A stretch of 64,000 nucleotides of DNA from Rhodospirillaceae bacterium (GTDB lineage Bacteria > Pseudomonadota > Alphaproteobacteria > Rhodospirillales > JABJKH01): contig JABJKH010000002.1 in the NCBI GenBank assembly GCA_018660465.1, forward strand, positions 1 to 64,000, written 5' to 3'. The notes under the pieces were generated by a model, which saw only the letters and a program-made list of their open reading frames with translations, was not told the origin of the DNA and did no database searches. The position numbers were made by a program, and so were the translations under genes. Each line of letters opens with the position of its first letter. The stretch's first letter is position 1. This document shows, piece by piece, positions 18,694 through 25,896 of the stretch.

Positions 18694-19574
18694 TGCGCGT
18701 CTCCATTTGCATCCGCCACCGCATCATTTATGGCTCTCTCCGCCAAGATCTCCGCTGTGTGTCGCCGATAATCCGCACCGGCGTGTTGATCGTCAAAGGG
18801 ATCGATGGTCTTTGAAATTTCCTGCAATGCAGACTGAATAACCTCCGCGTCAATCTTATTCCCAACTAATTTGGCTTCCAAACCCGGGATTCTGACGGGT
18901 CGATCATGCGCCCCGCCAATGGCAACCGCGGCCCCAGTGCAGACATCCTTATCATTTAGGTGGATTTGCGCAGCCGCAGCGACAATCGCGAAGTCCCCGT
19001 GCCGCTCGTTGACTTCGTGAAAGCTCGTGCCAACGCGTTGGTCGTCTACCCGACACGGGAAATGGACACTCACCATAAGTTCATTGCTTTCACAGGCTGT
19101 CATCATGGGTCCTAGAAAAAATTCACCCATCGGAACCGTGCGACTCCCCTCAACGCTTCTGAGCGTCACATACGCATTCATGGTCAGTGCCGCCAGCGGA
19201 ATTTCAGATGCTGGGTCGCCGAGAGACAGGCTACCACCGACGGTGCCGCGATTACGTGTTTGCTGGTGCCCAACGAAGGCTATTGCTTTGGCGAGTAAAG
19301 GCAATCGATTCGCAACTAGTTTCGATTCCAACGCAGCTGTCTGGCGCGTGCAGGCCTTGATAATGACTTCGTCCGCGTCCTCACTGATGCCAGCGAGTTC
19401 CTCAATTCCATTAATATCGACAACCCTCTCAGGCCGAGCCATGCGCAAGGCCATCATCGGCATTAACGTCTGCCCCCCGGCAATTATCATTGCGTCGCCG
19501 TCACCGTCATCAAGAAGGGCTATGGCCTCTTCTACGGTCTCGGCAAGCGTGTACTCGAATGGCGCTGGTTTCAT
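18690..19574 (-). CDS. Molybdenum hydroxylase FAD-binding subunit (CoxM-like)
   Basis: A 294-aa FAD subunit of the molybdenum hydroxylase. MKPAPFEYTLAETVEEA is the family N-terminus, IIAGGQTLMPMMALRMA near residue 31 is the first FAD motif, and TRNRGTVGGSLSLGDPASEIP near residue 108 is the second. It hands electrons to an unidentified acceptor. It is the first gene of the five-gene minus-strand operon (FAD, FeS and Mo subunits, amidohydrolase, dioxygenase). The promoter should lie between 19575 and about 19700. Confidence 0.93.
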   Translation of the reverse strand: MKPAPFEYTLAETVEEAIALLDDGDGDAMIIAGGQTLMPMMALRMARPERVVDINGIEELAGISEDADEVIIKACTRQTAALESKLVANRLPLLAKAIAFVGHQQTRNRGTVGGSLSLGDPASEIPLAALTMNAYVTLRSVEGSRTVPMGEFFLGPMMTACESNELMVSVHFPCRVDDQRVGTSFHEVNERHGDFAIVAAAAQIHLNDKDVCTGAAVAIGGAHDRPVRIPGLEAKLVGNKIDAEVIQSALQEISKTIDPFDDQHAGADYRRHTAEILAERAINDAVADANGDAQ

Positions 19575-19852
19575 GGTAGGTTAGTCTCGATTGTCTTTGT
19601 TGCGCGGCCTGAGGCTTCAAGCGGGAAGCGCAACATGTGATTAGCCGACATCTTGGCGTCAATTCAGGGTGTTTTCAAGACGGCTTGAGATAGTAGGTCT
19701 CATGATCGCCGCCGCCATCAATTAATTATTTGATTCTTAGGTGTCCAATGTTAAATACGAATTTAATTTAAAATCACAAAGTCTTAAAATAGCGCGTTCT
19801 TGCTTGTTGCCGGACAATCTCTCAATATTATCGTCGAAATGCTCCCTGTTTA

Positions 19853-19877
19853 GATTGGGGGAATTATTTTCCCAATC
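19853..19877 (+). promoter_or_regulatory. Leader hairpin upstream of the rhodanese-like gene (in the 322-base gap 19575-19896)
   Basis: An 11-base-pair stem (two G-U pairs) with a TTA loop lies about 10 bases upstream of the GGAGG of the next gene. It could influence translation or mRNA stability, but there is no alternative fold that I can point to. The rest of the gap from 19575 to 19852 is AT-rich in its second half. It must carry the divergent promoters of the molybdenum hydroxylase operon and this gene, but I see no clear -35/-10 pair. Confidence 0.35.
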
Positions 19878-19896
19878 AGACGGTACCGGAGGACGC

Positions 19897-20247
19897 ATGA
19901 CAGATGAATTCATCCAAGCTGATGCCAAAACGGTAAACGCTTGGTACTTAGACAATGACGTCATATTAGTTGACGTCCGTGAAACCCCTGAATATGAGTA
20001 CGAACATATTCCGGGTGCCCTGCTGTTGCCGCTTTCTTTCCTGGACGAAACCTTATTTCCCCTAACAGATGGCAAAAAGGTGGTATTCATCTGCCAAGTT
20101 GGTAAACGGTCCGCTGCCGCCCAAAAACAGGTGGCGAAAGAAGGCATTATGAACACGATTAATTTGATCGGCGGCGTTGATGCTTGGCGCGAAGCCGGAT
20201 TTGACCTCGAAGGTGCGCGCTACGAGGATGTTGATTACTCGATCTGA
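19897..20247 (+). CDS. Rhodanese-like domain protein
   Basis: A 116-aa single rhodanese domain. VILVDVRETPEYEYEHIPGALLL carries the CH2A/CH1-type motif. The active-site loop is CQVGKRSA with the catalytic cysteine, followed by NLIGGVDAW near the C-terminus. Such proteins move sulfane sulfur or act as sulfur carriers. GGAGG four bases before the ATG fixes the start; the upstream in-frame extension (to 19741) is AT-rich, non-domain sequence and was left out. It stands between the catabolic operon and the cobalamin island, convergent with bluB (8-base gap), and has no obvious functional partner. Confidence 0.88.
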   Translation: MTDEFIQADAKTVNAWYLDNDVILVDVRETPEYEYEHIPGALLLPLSFLDETLFPLTDGKKVVFICQVGKRSAAAQKQVAKEGIMNTINLIGGVDAWREAGFDLEGARYEDVDYSI

Positions 20248-20255
20248 TTTTACGA

Positions 20256-20897
20256 TCAGCGTTCTAAAATTAAATCACTTACGTCGAGCCGCTGTTGCCA
20301 GTCGGCCCGCACCAGTTCCGGGTCCAGGTGTTCTTCCTCTGGATAGCCAACACAAAGATACGCGATCAGGCTCCAGCCCTCGGGCACATCCAGAATTTTC
20401 CCAACATTATCAGGGTTCAGGATCGAGACCCATCCCACTCCCACCCCATGAGCGCGCGCCGCCAACCACAAGTGATTGATGGCGCCAACCACTGAAAATT
20501 TGAGGGTTTCAGGCATGGTGCGTTGACCCAACCCGTGGCCGACGCTGGTTTCTGTATCTGCAAATACCGCCAAGTGGACGGGCGCATCACGCAATCCTGA
20601 TAGTTTAAGTGATGCATAGATCCGTGCCTGTTCGCCTTGATAGTCGTCCAAGGCTTCCTTGTTGCAATGTTGAAAGTCTTCGATAATTCGATTGCGCCGG
20701 TCCGGGTCCCCAACCTTCACAAATCGCCACGGCTGAGAATTACCGACACTCGGTGCCAGTGCTGCTTGGGCAATCAGTCCCTTCAGTAAATTTTCCGAAA
20801 CCGGAACGTCTGCAAACCGCCGAACATCTCGCCGCCATTGGAACAATTCCAACAGGTGGTCGCGGAAGTGTTCGTCGAATGTTGGGCCGTCAGCCAT
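20256..20897 (-). CDS. bluB: 5,6-dimethylbenzimidazole synthase
   Basis: BluB cleaves reduced FMN with O2 to give 5,6-dimethylbenzimidazole, the lower ligand of cobalamin. The 213-aa protein shows the family pattern RRDVRRF near residue 23, APSVGNSQPWRF near residue 47, and the C-terminal GVGWVSILNP and CVGYPEEE segments. I start at ATG 20897. The frame is open much further upstream, but that extension is antisense to the cobalamin riboswitch and has no homology. The gene is divergent from the riboswitch-controlled cobalt genes. It implies oxygen-dependent lower-ligand synthesis even though the ring pathway in this island is the cobalt-early type. Confidence 0.93.
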   Translation of the reverse strand: MADGPTFDEHFRDHLLELFQWRRDVRRFADVPVSENLLKGLIAQAALAPSVGNSQPWRFVKVGDPDRRNRIIEDFQHCNKEALDDYQGEQARIYASLKLSGLRDAPVHLAVFADTETSVGHGLGQRTMPETLKFSVVGAINHLWLAARAHGVGVGWVSILNPDNVGKILDVPEGWSLIAYLCVGYPEEEHLDPELVRADWQQRLDVSDLILER

Positions 20898-21034
20898 GAA
20901 TTCCAAATCCCACTTCGCCGGTTGAAGAGAGCCTCCCGTAACACAATAGCCGAATTCTGTCCCGGGTAATTTCATTCTAGAGCCAAATCGAACGAACACG
21001 CTTGTTTTTCTAAAACCAGCGCGGTACGGTTTGC

Positions 21035-21225
21035 CGTGACGGTGCCCCGGTTTGGGGTAAAGGGAATACGGTGCGGCTAACAGATATTTGGCCAAATCCG
21101 AAGCTGCCCTCGCAACTGTAAGCGGCGAGCCGGCGCCCAAAAATTCCACTGGGACTTTTTGTTCTGGGAAGGAGGGGCAACCGGCAACGACCTGCAAGCC
21201 AGGAAACCTGCCGTCACTTAACATC
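21035..21225 (+). promoter_or_regulatory. Cobalamin (AdoCbl) riboswitch upstream of cbtB
   Basis: Conserved cobalamin-riboswitch elements occur in order: the GGTGCCCC...GGGGTAAAGGGAA segment at about 21041-21065, CGCAACTGTAAGCGGCGAGC at 21111-21130, the CTGGGAAGG segment near 21165, and the B12 box AGCCAGGAAACCTGCC at 21198-21213. It lies about 90 bases ahead of cbtB. High AdoCbl should shut off the cobalt-import genes downstream. The expression platform between 21226 and 21316 contains a small GCAAA/TTTGC hairpin but no convincing terminator, so the mode of control is unclear. Confidence 0.93.
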
Positions 21226-21316
21226 GCGAACCTCCGGACGAGGTCAATTCGGTGGGGCGGGCAAACCGTTTGCGGTGGTTGGATAAAAAATTTTACTGCT
21301 TTCGGAGATTTAGAAC

Positions 21317-21514
21317 ATGACAAAGATTAAAACTGAAGCCCTTGAAGTCTCCCAGACGGAAGCCGTCGCGGAAGAGTCATCTGTCGTAATGTCAGCCGTT
21401 TTGGCATTTTCGATTGGATTATTCCTTGTATTCGGTGCGGCGCTGGCCAATTCATCAACGTTGCATAATGCAGCGCACGATGGGCGGCACGCGTTTACCG
21501 TCCCCTGTCACTAA
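21317..21514 (+). CDS. cbtB: Cobalt transporter subunit CbtB
   Basis: A 65-aa protein with one transmembrane helix (VMSAVLAFSIGLFLVFGAALA, about residues 24-44). Its C-terminus is rich in histidine (HNAAHDGRHAFTVPCH), the proposed metal-binding site of CbtB. With CbtA it forms a predicted cobalt importer that is usually under cobalamin-riboswitch control, as it is here. cbtA follows after 15 bases. Confidence 0.93.
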   Translation: MTKIKTEALEVSQTEAVAEESSVVMSAVLAFSIGLFLVFGAALANSSTLHNAAHDGRHAFTVPCH

Positions 21515-21529
21515 AATAACCCTGTAAAA

Positions 21530-22249
21530 ATGCTTAACCGCATCCTGGCGACAGCGATTGTCGCCGGTGCACTCGCGGGCGTATTTGTCTTCGGCGCGCA
21601 CATGGTCAAGGTTGTCCCGCTTATTCAGGCGGCAGAGGTTTATGAAAGTTCAAAGTCAGCCTCGACCCCGGACCACGCCCACGGTGACAAAAAAGAAAAT
21701 GCAAAAGCGACGCCTGTCTCTGCCCACAATCACGAAGCCGACGAATGGGCCCCTGAGAATGGGATGGAGCGCACCCTCTACACCCTCCTCGCAGACCTCA
21801 TCATGGGTGTTGGTTTCGGCCTGATGCTGACCGCCGTCATTGCCATCAGCAAACGTGAGGTGGATTGGCAAAAAGGTATTCTTTGGGGGTTAGGCGGGTT
21901 TTGCGCCGTCACCGCGTTCCCGGCTTTAGGGCTGGCACCTGAAATGCCGGGTATGCAGGTCGCCGCATTGGCCGAACGACATGTCTGGTGGGGGGCGACT
22001 GTTGTGGCGTCATCGGTTGGTCTGGGGATGATGTTTTTGACGCAAAGCTGGGCTTTTAGAATTGGCGGGGCAATCCTTCTTACCATCCCCCATATTGTCG
22101 GGGCTCCGCATGTGAAACTCGAGGCCGGGATAATTCCTGTCGAATTGGGCTCGCAATATGCGGCGACGACACTAATTATTACATTGTTATTCTGGCTTGT
22201 CCTCGGTGGCCTAACTGGACATTTCTATCAGCGCTTCAATCGGGACTAA
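21530..22249 (+). CDS. cbtA: Cobalt transporter subunit CbtA
   Basis: A 239-aa integral membrane protein with about five helices. The first is near residues 5-25. Between helices 1 and 2 is a loop rich in His and Asp (DHAHGDKKENAK, then SAHNHEADEW), which suits metal capture. LLADLIMGVGFGLMLTAV and GILWGLGGFCAVTAFPALGL are typical CbtA segments. It works with CbtB in cobalt uptake for cobalamin synthesis. It belongs to the riboswitch-controlled unit cbtB-cbtA-porin-carrier. Confidence 0.93.
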   Translation: MLNRILATAIVAGALAGVFVFGAHMVKVVPLIQAAEVYESSKSASTPDHAHGDKKENAKATPVSAHNHEADEWAPENGMERTLYTLLADLIMGVGFGLMLTAVIAISKREVDWQKGILWGLGGFCAVTAFPALGLAPEMPGMQVAALAERHVWWGATVVASSVGLGMMFLTQSWAFRIGGAILLTIPHIVGAPHVKLEAGIIPVELGSQYAATTLIITLLFWLVLGGLTGHFYQRFNRD

Positions 22250-22309
22250 GCCCAACCAATTTACCTAGACGACCGGCCTTTGCGTCGGCCTCGACCATGG
22301 AGTTATGAA

Positions 22310-23392
22310 ATGTCTATAAAACCAGTCGTTTTCGCCGTCACTATCGCAGTTTTCGCGTTCCCAGCGGTAGGCGCGGAACAAACGCCGAGTTACCCCAAAA
22401 TTTCTGGTTCGGTCGCCTTCGAGCTTGAAAATAATGCCAATTACAATTCAGATGACGCGACGAATGAATTCAACAGTTTGTCCACCAAGATAGAGCCCGC
22501 AATCGGCATTCGTTTCACGCCGCAGTTTTCGGTGAACACCACGCTGACATTCGAGCCGGTTCAAGATCCTGCATTTCCCGGTGAAGATCGATTTTTCGAT
22601 AATCAAGGGCTCATTTTATCTGTATTAACGGCGAACTATGACACCGACAGGTTCTCGCTCTATGGCGGTAAGTTTGGCCCCTATTTTGGGACTGCCTGGG
22701 ACATTTCACCGGGGCTCTTTGGCGCTGACTTGGCCAAGGGCTACGAATTAGGAAAAAGCATCGGCCTCGGCGGTAGCGTAACAACTCAAAAAACCCGCTT
22801 TGGCACGCATGCCCTCTCTGTCGATACCTTCTTTTTAGACTCAACTCGATTGTCTGAAACCGCCTTCACACGGGCGGTTAGAACCCGCGAACGGGATGGT
22901 GGGCCCGGTAATACCGGCGATTTGGGGTCTGTTTTGGTCGGGCTTAATGGCCAGAACCTTGGCGGATTAAAGGGATTGAATTATCACCTCTCTTACCTGT
23001 CACTCGGCAACGAAACCGCCGCCGCCTCAGATGAAAGCCGCATCGGTGTGGGCGCAAACTATCAGCTAAATTTAACCGATAAGTGGGGGCTCTTCGGGCT
23101 GGTCGAATACGTGAACATCGATAATGCGGACGGAACCAATGACCAAGACCGATATTATCTGACCGGGGCGGCGCAAGTTTCCTATGACGCCTGGAATATT
23201 GCGCTGTCTTATACCGACAAAGAAACCGAGCCCTCTGGCGGCACGACAACAAACGAAGCACAATTCAAGGTATCGGCGGGCTATGTCTTTGGCTTTGGCT
23301 TGGGCCTTGATCTGGGCTGGACGACGGTGCGGAATGATGGCATTGATACTGACACCTTTGGAACTAAACTCTCCTATACAATTGAATTCTAG
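22310..23392 (+). CDS. Putative outer-membrane beta-barrel porin in the cobalt uptake operon
   Basis: A 360-aa exported protein. Residues 1-22 form a signal peptide ending VGA-EQTPSYP. The mature part is made of alternating amphipathic strands (VAFELENNANYN, RFSLYGGKFGPYFGTAWD, LGLDLGWTTVRND) and ends in a terminal aromatic residue (SYTIEF), as BAM-assembled barrels do. I start at ATG 22310 because GGAG lies seven bases upstream; an earlier in-frame start would put ten extra residues before the signal peptide. It has no TonB box or plug domain, so it is not BtuB-like. Its place between cbtA and a NiCoT-like carrier suggests a cobalt-permeable channel, which is inference. Confidence 0.78.
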   Translation: MSIKPVVFAVTIAVFAFPAVGAEQTPSYPKISGSVAFELENNANYNSDDATNEFNSLSTKIEPAIGIRFTPQFSVNTTLTFEPVQDPAFPGEDRFFDNQGLILSVLTANYDTDRFSLYGGKFGPYFGTAWDISPGLFGADLAKGYELGKSIGLGGSVTTQKTRFGTHALSVDTFFLDSTRLSETAFTRAVRTRERDGGPGNTGDLGSVLVGLNGQNLGGLKGLNYHLSYLSLGNETAAASDESRIGVGANYQLNLTDKWGLFGLVEYVNIDNADGTNDQDRYYLTGAAQVSYDAWNIALSYTDKETEPSGGTTTNEAQFKVSAGYVFGFGLGLDLGWTTVRNDGIDTDTFGTKLSYTIEF

Positions 23393-23397
23393 AATAC

Positions 23398-24087
23398 ATG
23401 CTCTCAGTCCTCAGCTTTGGTTTCTTACTCGGCTTGCGCCACGCTATAGAAGCTGACCATGTCGCCGCCGTGGCATCATTGGCGAGTGGAACCCGGTCCT
23501 TGCGACGGGTACTTCCGATTGGTGTGCTGTGGGGACTCGGGCATACCGCAACGCTGGTGCTTTTCGGGGCGTTGATCTTAGTATTTGATGCCATCGTTCC
23601 GGCAGCCTTGTCGCAAGGGCTGGAAGCAGCGGTTGGCGTGATGTTAATTATACTCGGTGCGGACGTACTCTATCGGCTTTGGCGTGAACGCATTCACTTT
23701 CATCTCCACAAGCACGGGCCTGACGCCCCCCACTTTCATGCCCACACACATCAAAAATCTACCCGCCACGAAGCTGATCCGCATAATCACAAACACCCAA
23801 GTGGCCTACCGCTCCGCGCCTTTTTGGTCGGCTCTATGCACGGTATGGCAGGATCGGCAGCGTTAATCTTGCTAACCCTACAGTCTGTAGACTCAACCGA
23901 ACTGGGATTGATCTATATCGGTCTCTTCGGTGTTGGATCAATCGCCGGCATGGCGTTGTTGTCCGTGGCCATCGCCGTGCCGATGGCATTTGCATCCAAA
24001 GGTTTAACGCAAATTTATGTGTGGTTTCGGGGGGGCATCGGTGCGGCGACGGTTGGCCTTGGCGTCTTCACCCTAGTCCTTATCTGA
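23398..24087 (+). CDS. NiCoT/HupE-UreJ-like nickel/cobalt membrane transporter
   Basis: A 229-aa membrane protein whose first helix carries LGLRHAIEADHVAAV, the HX4DH signature that binds Ni/Co in NiCoT-type permeases. A central loop is very rich in histidine (HFHLHKHGPDAPHFHAHTH, then HNHKH). GSMHGMAGSAALILL near residue 139 is a second conserved helix motif. About six helices are likely. Similar proteins either import cobalt or export it (RcnA-like). The riboswitch-controlled context with CbtAB favours import. It starts five bases after the porin stop codon and overlaps convergent cobT by 15 bases. Confidence 0.85.
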   Translation: MLSVLSFGFLLGLRHAIEADHVAAVASLASGTRSLRRVLPIGVLWGLGHTATLVLFGALILVFDAIVPAALSQGLEAAVGVMLIILGADVLYRLWRERIHFHLHKHGPDAPHFHAHTHQKSTRHEADPHNHKHPSGLPLRAFLVGSMHGMAGSAALILLTLQSVDSTELGLIYIGLFGVGSIAGMALLSVAIAVPMAFASKGLTQIYVWFRGGIGAATVGLGVFTLVLI

Positions 24088-25098
24088 AACCCCGGCTTCG
24101 GCAAAAGTGGCCATGCCTGTGTGACAAGCGACAGCTGCCTTAAGAATTCCCAAGGCCACAGCGGCGCCGGATGCTTCACCCAGTCGCATGTCTAAATTTA
24201 GGATCGGGGCCAGGCCCAATTTCTCAAGCAACTTCCCATGCCCAGGTTCAGCCGATACATGGCCCGCAACACAATGATCGAGCGCTCCAGGATTGACTGC
24301 ATTGAGCGCAGCCGCAGCCGCACCACAAACGTATCCGTCCAGCACGACCGGCACCTTCATCCTTCGCGCCTGAACAATTGAGCCCGCCATCGCTGCTAAT
24401 TCACCACCACCCGCACAACGCAGTATTTCCAGCCCATCAAACTTCTGCCTTCCATATCGTTCGCCGGCACTCTTCACGACTCGGTGCTTGGCGTCCATCG
24501 CCGCCCCGACAACGCCGGTGCCAGGCCCCACCCATTCCTCTGACTGGCCGCCGTAAAGTGCGCAACAAATTGCTGCCGCGACCGTGGTATTTCCAATTCC
24601 CATTTCACCGATGCAGACAATGTCCGAGCCTTGATCCACCGCTGCCATTCCCTGGCTAAAAGCGCGGATAAATTCGGTCTCAGTCATCGCAGGTTCGCGA
24701 ATAAAACTTTTGGTTGGCGCTGAGACATTGACATCAACTGCCTTCAGGGTCGCGCCAAAGGCATTGGACAGTTGGTTAATGGCAGCCCCCCCAACTTCAA
24801 AATTCGCCAACATTTGTGCCGTAACTTCAGCAGGATAGGCCGAAACCCCCTCAGCTGTGATGCCGTGGGACCCGGCAAACACGAGAACCGATGGGGCCTC
24901 CATCCGCGGCGGATGTGATCCCTGCCAAGCCGCAAGCCAATGGGCGATGTCTTCCAATCGGCCCAGCGACCCCGGCGGCTTGGTCAATGTCGGCTCCCGC
25001 GCAGCTGCTTTCTCGGTGGCCTGCTGATTAGGTCCGGGCAATTCTCGCAAAAGAGCGCGAATATCGTCTATATGGGTAAAAGAAACTTCATTTAGCAT
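24073..25098 (-). CDS. cobT: Nicotinate-nucleotide-dimethylbenzimidazole phosphoribosyltransferase
   Basis: CobT joins the base made by BluB to phosphoribose from nicotinate mononucleotide, which gives alpha-ribazole phosphate. The 341-aa length is normal. Visible family features are TKPPGSLGRLEDIA near residue 38, VFAGSHGITAEGVSAYP near residue 68, IGEMGIGNTTVAAA near residue 162 and LDMRLGEASGAAVAL near residue 305, which holds the catalytic Glu. It is divergent from the riboswitch-controlled cobU operon, and its 3' end overlaps that of the upstream carrier gene. Confidence 0.95.
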   Translation of the reverse strand: MLNEVSFTHIDDIRALLRELPGPNQQATEKAAAREPTLTKPPGSLGRLEDIAHWLAAWQGSHPPRMEAPSVLVFAGSHGITAEGVSAYPAEVTAQMLANFEVGGAAINQLSNAFGATLKAVDVNVSAPTKSFIREPAMTETEFIRAFSQGMAAVDQGSDIVCIGEMGIGNTTVAAAICCALYGGQSEEWVGPGTGVVGAAMDAKHRVVKSAGERYGRQKFDGLEILRCAGGGELAAMAGSIVQARRMKVPVVLDGYVCGAAAAALNAVNPGALDHCVAGHVSAEPGHGKLLEKLGLAPILNLDMRLGEASGAAVALGILKAAVACHTGMATFAEAGVSDKD

Positions 25099-25144
25099 GG
25101 AGCCAACCTACGACTATGCTTTGCCAAGCAAAAGCGAAAATGAT

Positions 25145-25345
25145 AGCTTCAACCTGCCTTTGAGATAGGGAAGTCCGGTGAGAGACCGGTGCTGCCCCCG
25201 CAACTGTAAACGGCGAGCCGACACCCCCTTAGTCACTGGATCATTTTTGATCTGGGAAGACGGGTGAGAAGGCAAAGACCCGTGAGCCAGGAAACCTCCT
25301 CAGAGGCACAACTGAAACGCTCACCTGTTTCCTCGGGCGGAGGAT
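25145..25345 (+). promoter_or_regulatory. Cobalamin (AdoCbl) riboswitch upstream of cobU-cobW-cobN
   Basis: A textbook element: GGGAAGTCCGGTGAGAGACC near 25168, CCCCCGCAACTGTAAACGGC near 25195, the CTGGGAAGACGGG segment near 25253 and the B12 box AGCCAGGAAACCTCC at 25285-25299. Two complementarities suggest the switch. AGGAAAC (25289-25295) can pair with GTTTCCT (25327-25333), and CCTCC (25295-25299) can pair with GGAGG (25339-25343), which is the ribosome binding site of cobU. The likely mode is therefore control of translation initiation by AdoCbl. Confidence 0.95.
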
Positions 25346-25348
25346 GGA

Positions 25349-25888
25349 GTGACCATGTCACCAGCGACCCTAAACGGCAATCTTTCCGGCATTACCCTAA
25401 TCTTGGGCGGCGCGCGCTCGGGTAAAAGCGCCTATGCGGAAAAACTCGTAGAAGACGCAGGCGGCGGGGTCTATTTGGCGACAGCCACGGCGTCTGACGG
25501 GGAAATGAGCGATAGAATCGCCCAGCATCAAGCGCGTCGGGGAAGCACGTGGACGACCCGTGAAGAAACATTAAACATCGCTGGCGCACTTGCAGAATTA
25601 AATAATGACTCGGTTCCCGTGCTCGTCGATTGCCTAACACTTTGGATGTCGAACCTAATGGCGGAGGACCGAAAAATTGAGTCCGAAATCAGCTCACTTA
25701 TCAATGTCCTTCACCACGTTTCAAATCCCATCGTTTTGGTCTCATTAGAAGTTGGCCTAGGTATCGTTCCCGAAAACAAACTCGCGCGGCTTTACCGCGA
25801 CCATGTTGGCCGTATGAATCAAGCTGTCGCTGAAATGGCTGATTCAGTCTTATTCATCACGGCCGGTTTGCCGCTAAAATTAAAATAG
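25349..25888 (+). CDS. cobU: Bifunctional adenosylcobinamide kinase/guanylyltransferase
   Basis: CobU (CobP) phosphorylates adenosylcobinamide and then transfers GMP to it. The P-loop LILGGARSGKSAYAE near residue 17 and the DCLTLWMSNLM segment near residue 92 are diagnostic, as is EVGLGIVPENKLARLYRDHVG near residue 135. The 179-aa length is typical. Two starts compete: GTG 25349, five bases after GGAGG, and ATG 25355, five bases after a second GGAG. They differ by two residues. It is the first gene after the second riboswitch, and cobW follows by 8 bases. Confidence 0.94.
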   Translation: MTMSPATLNGNLSGITLILGGARSGKSAYAEKLVEDAGGGVYLATATASDGEMSDRIAQHQARRGSTWTTREETLNIAGALAELNNDSVPVLVDCLTLWMSNLMAEDRKIESEISSLINVLHHVSNPIVLVSLEVGLGIVPENKLARLYRDHVGRMNQAVAEMADSVLFITAGLPLKLK

Positions 25889-25896
25889 GAAAAAAT

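Noticed and set aside
15821-19574. Calling the molybdenum enzyme an aerobic CO dehydrogenase
   Set aside because: The large subunit lacks the AYRCSFR active-site loop of form-I CO dehydrogenase; the gene order here (M-S-L) is shared by many other molybdenum hydroxylases.
19741-19896. N-terminal extension of the rhodanese-like protein
   Set aside because: AT-rich, no domain, contains the leader hairpin; the strong GGAGG marks the ATG at 19897.
20898-21323. N-terminal extension of bluB by 142 residues
   Set aside because: The extension is antisense to the cobalamin riboswitch and to the start of cbtB and has no homology to BluB, which begins near ATG 20897.
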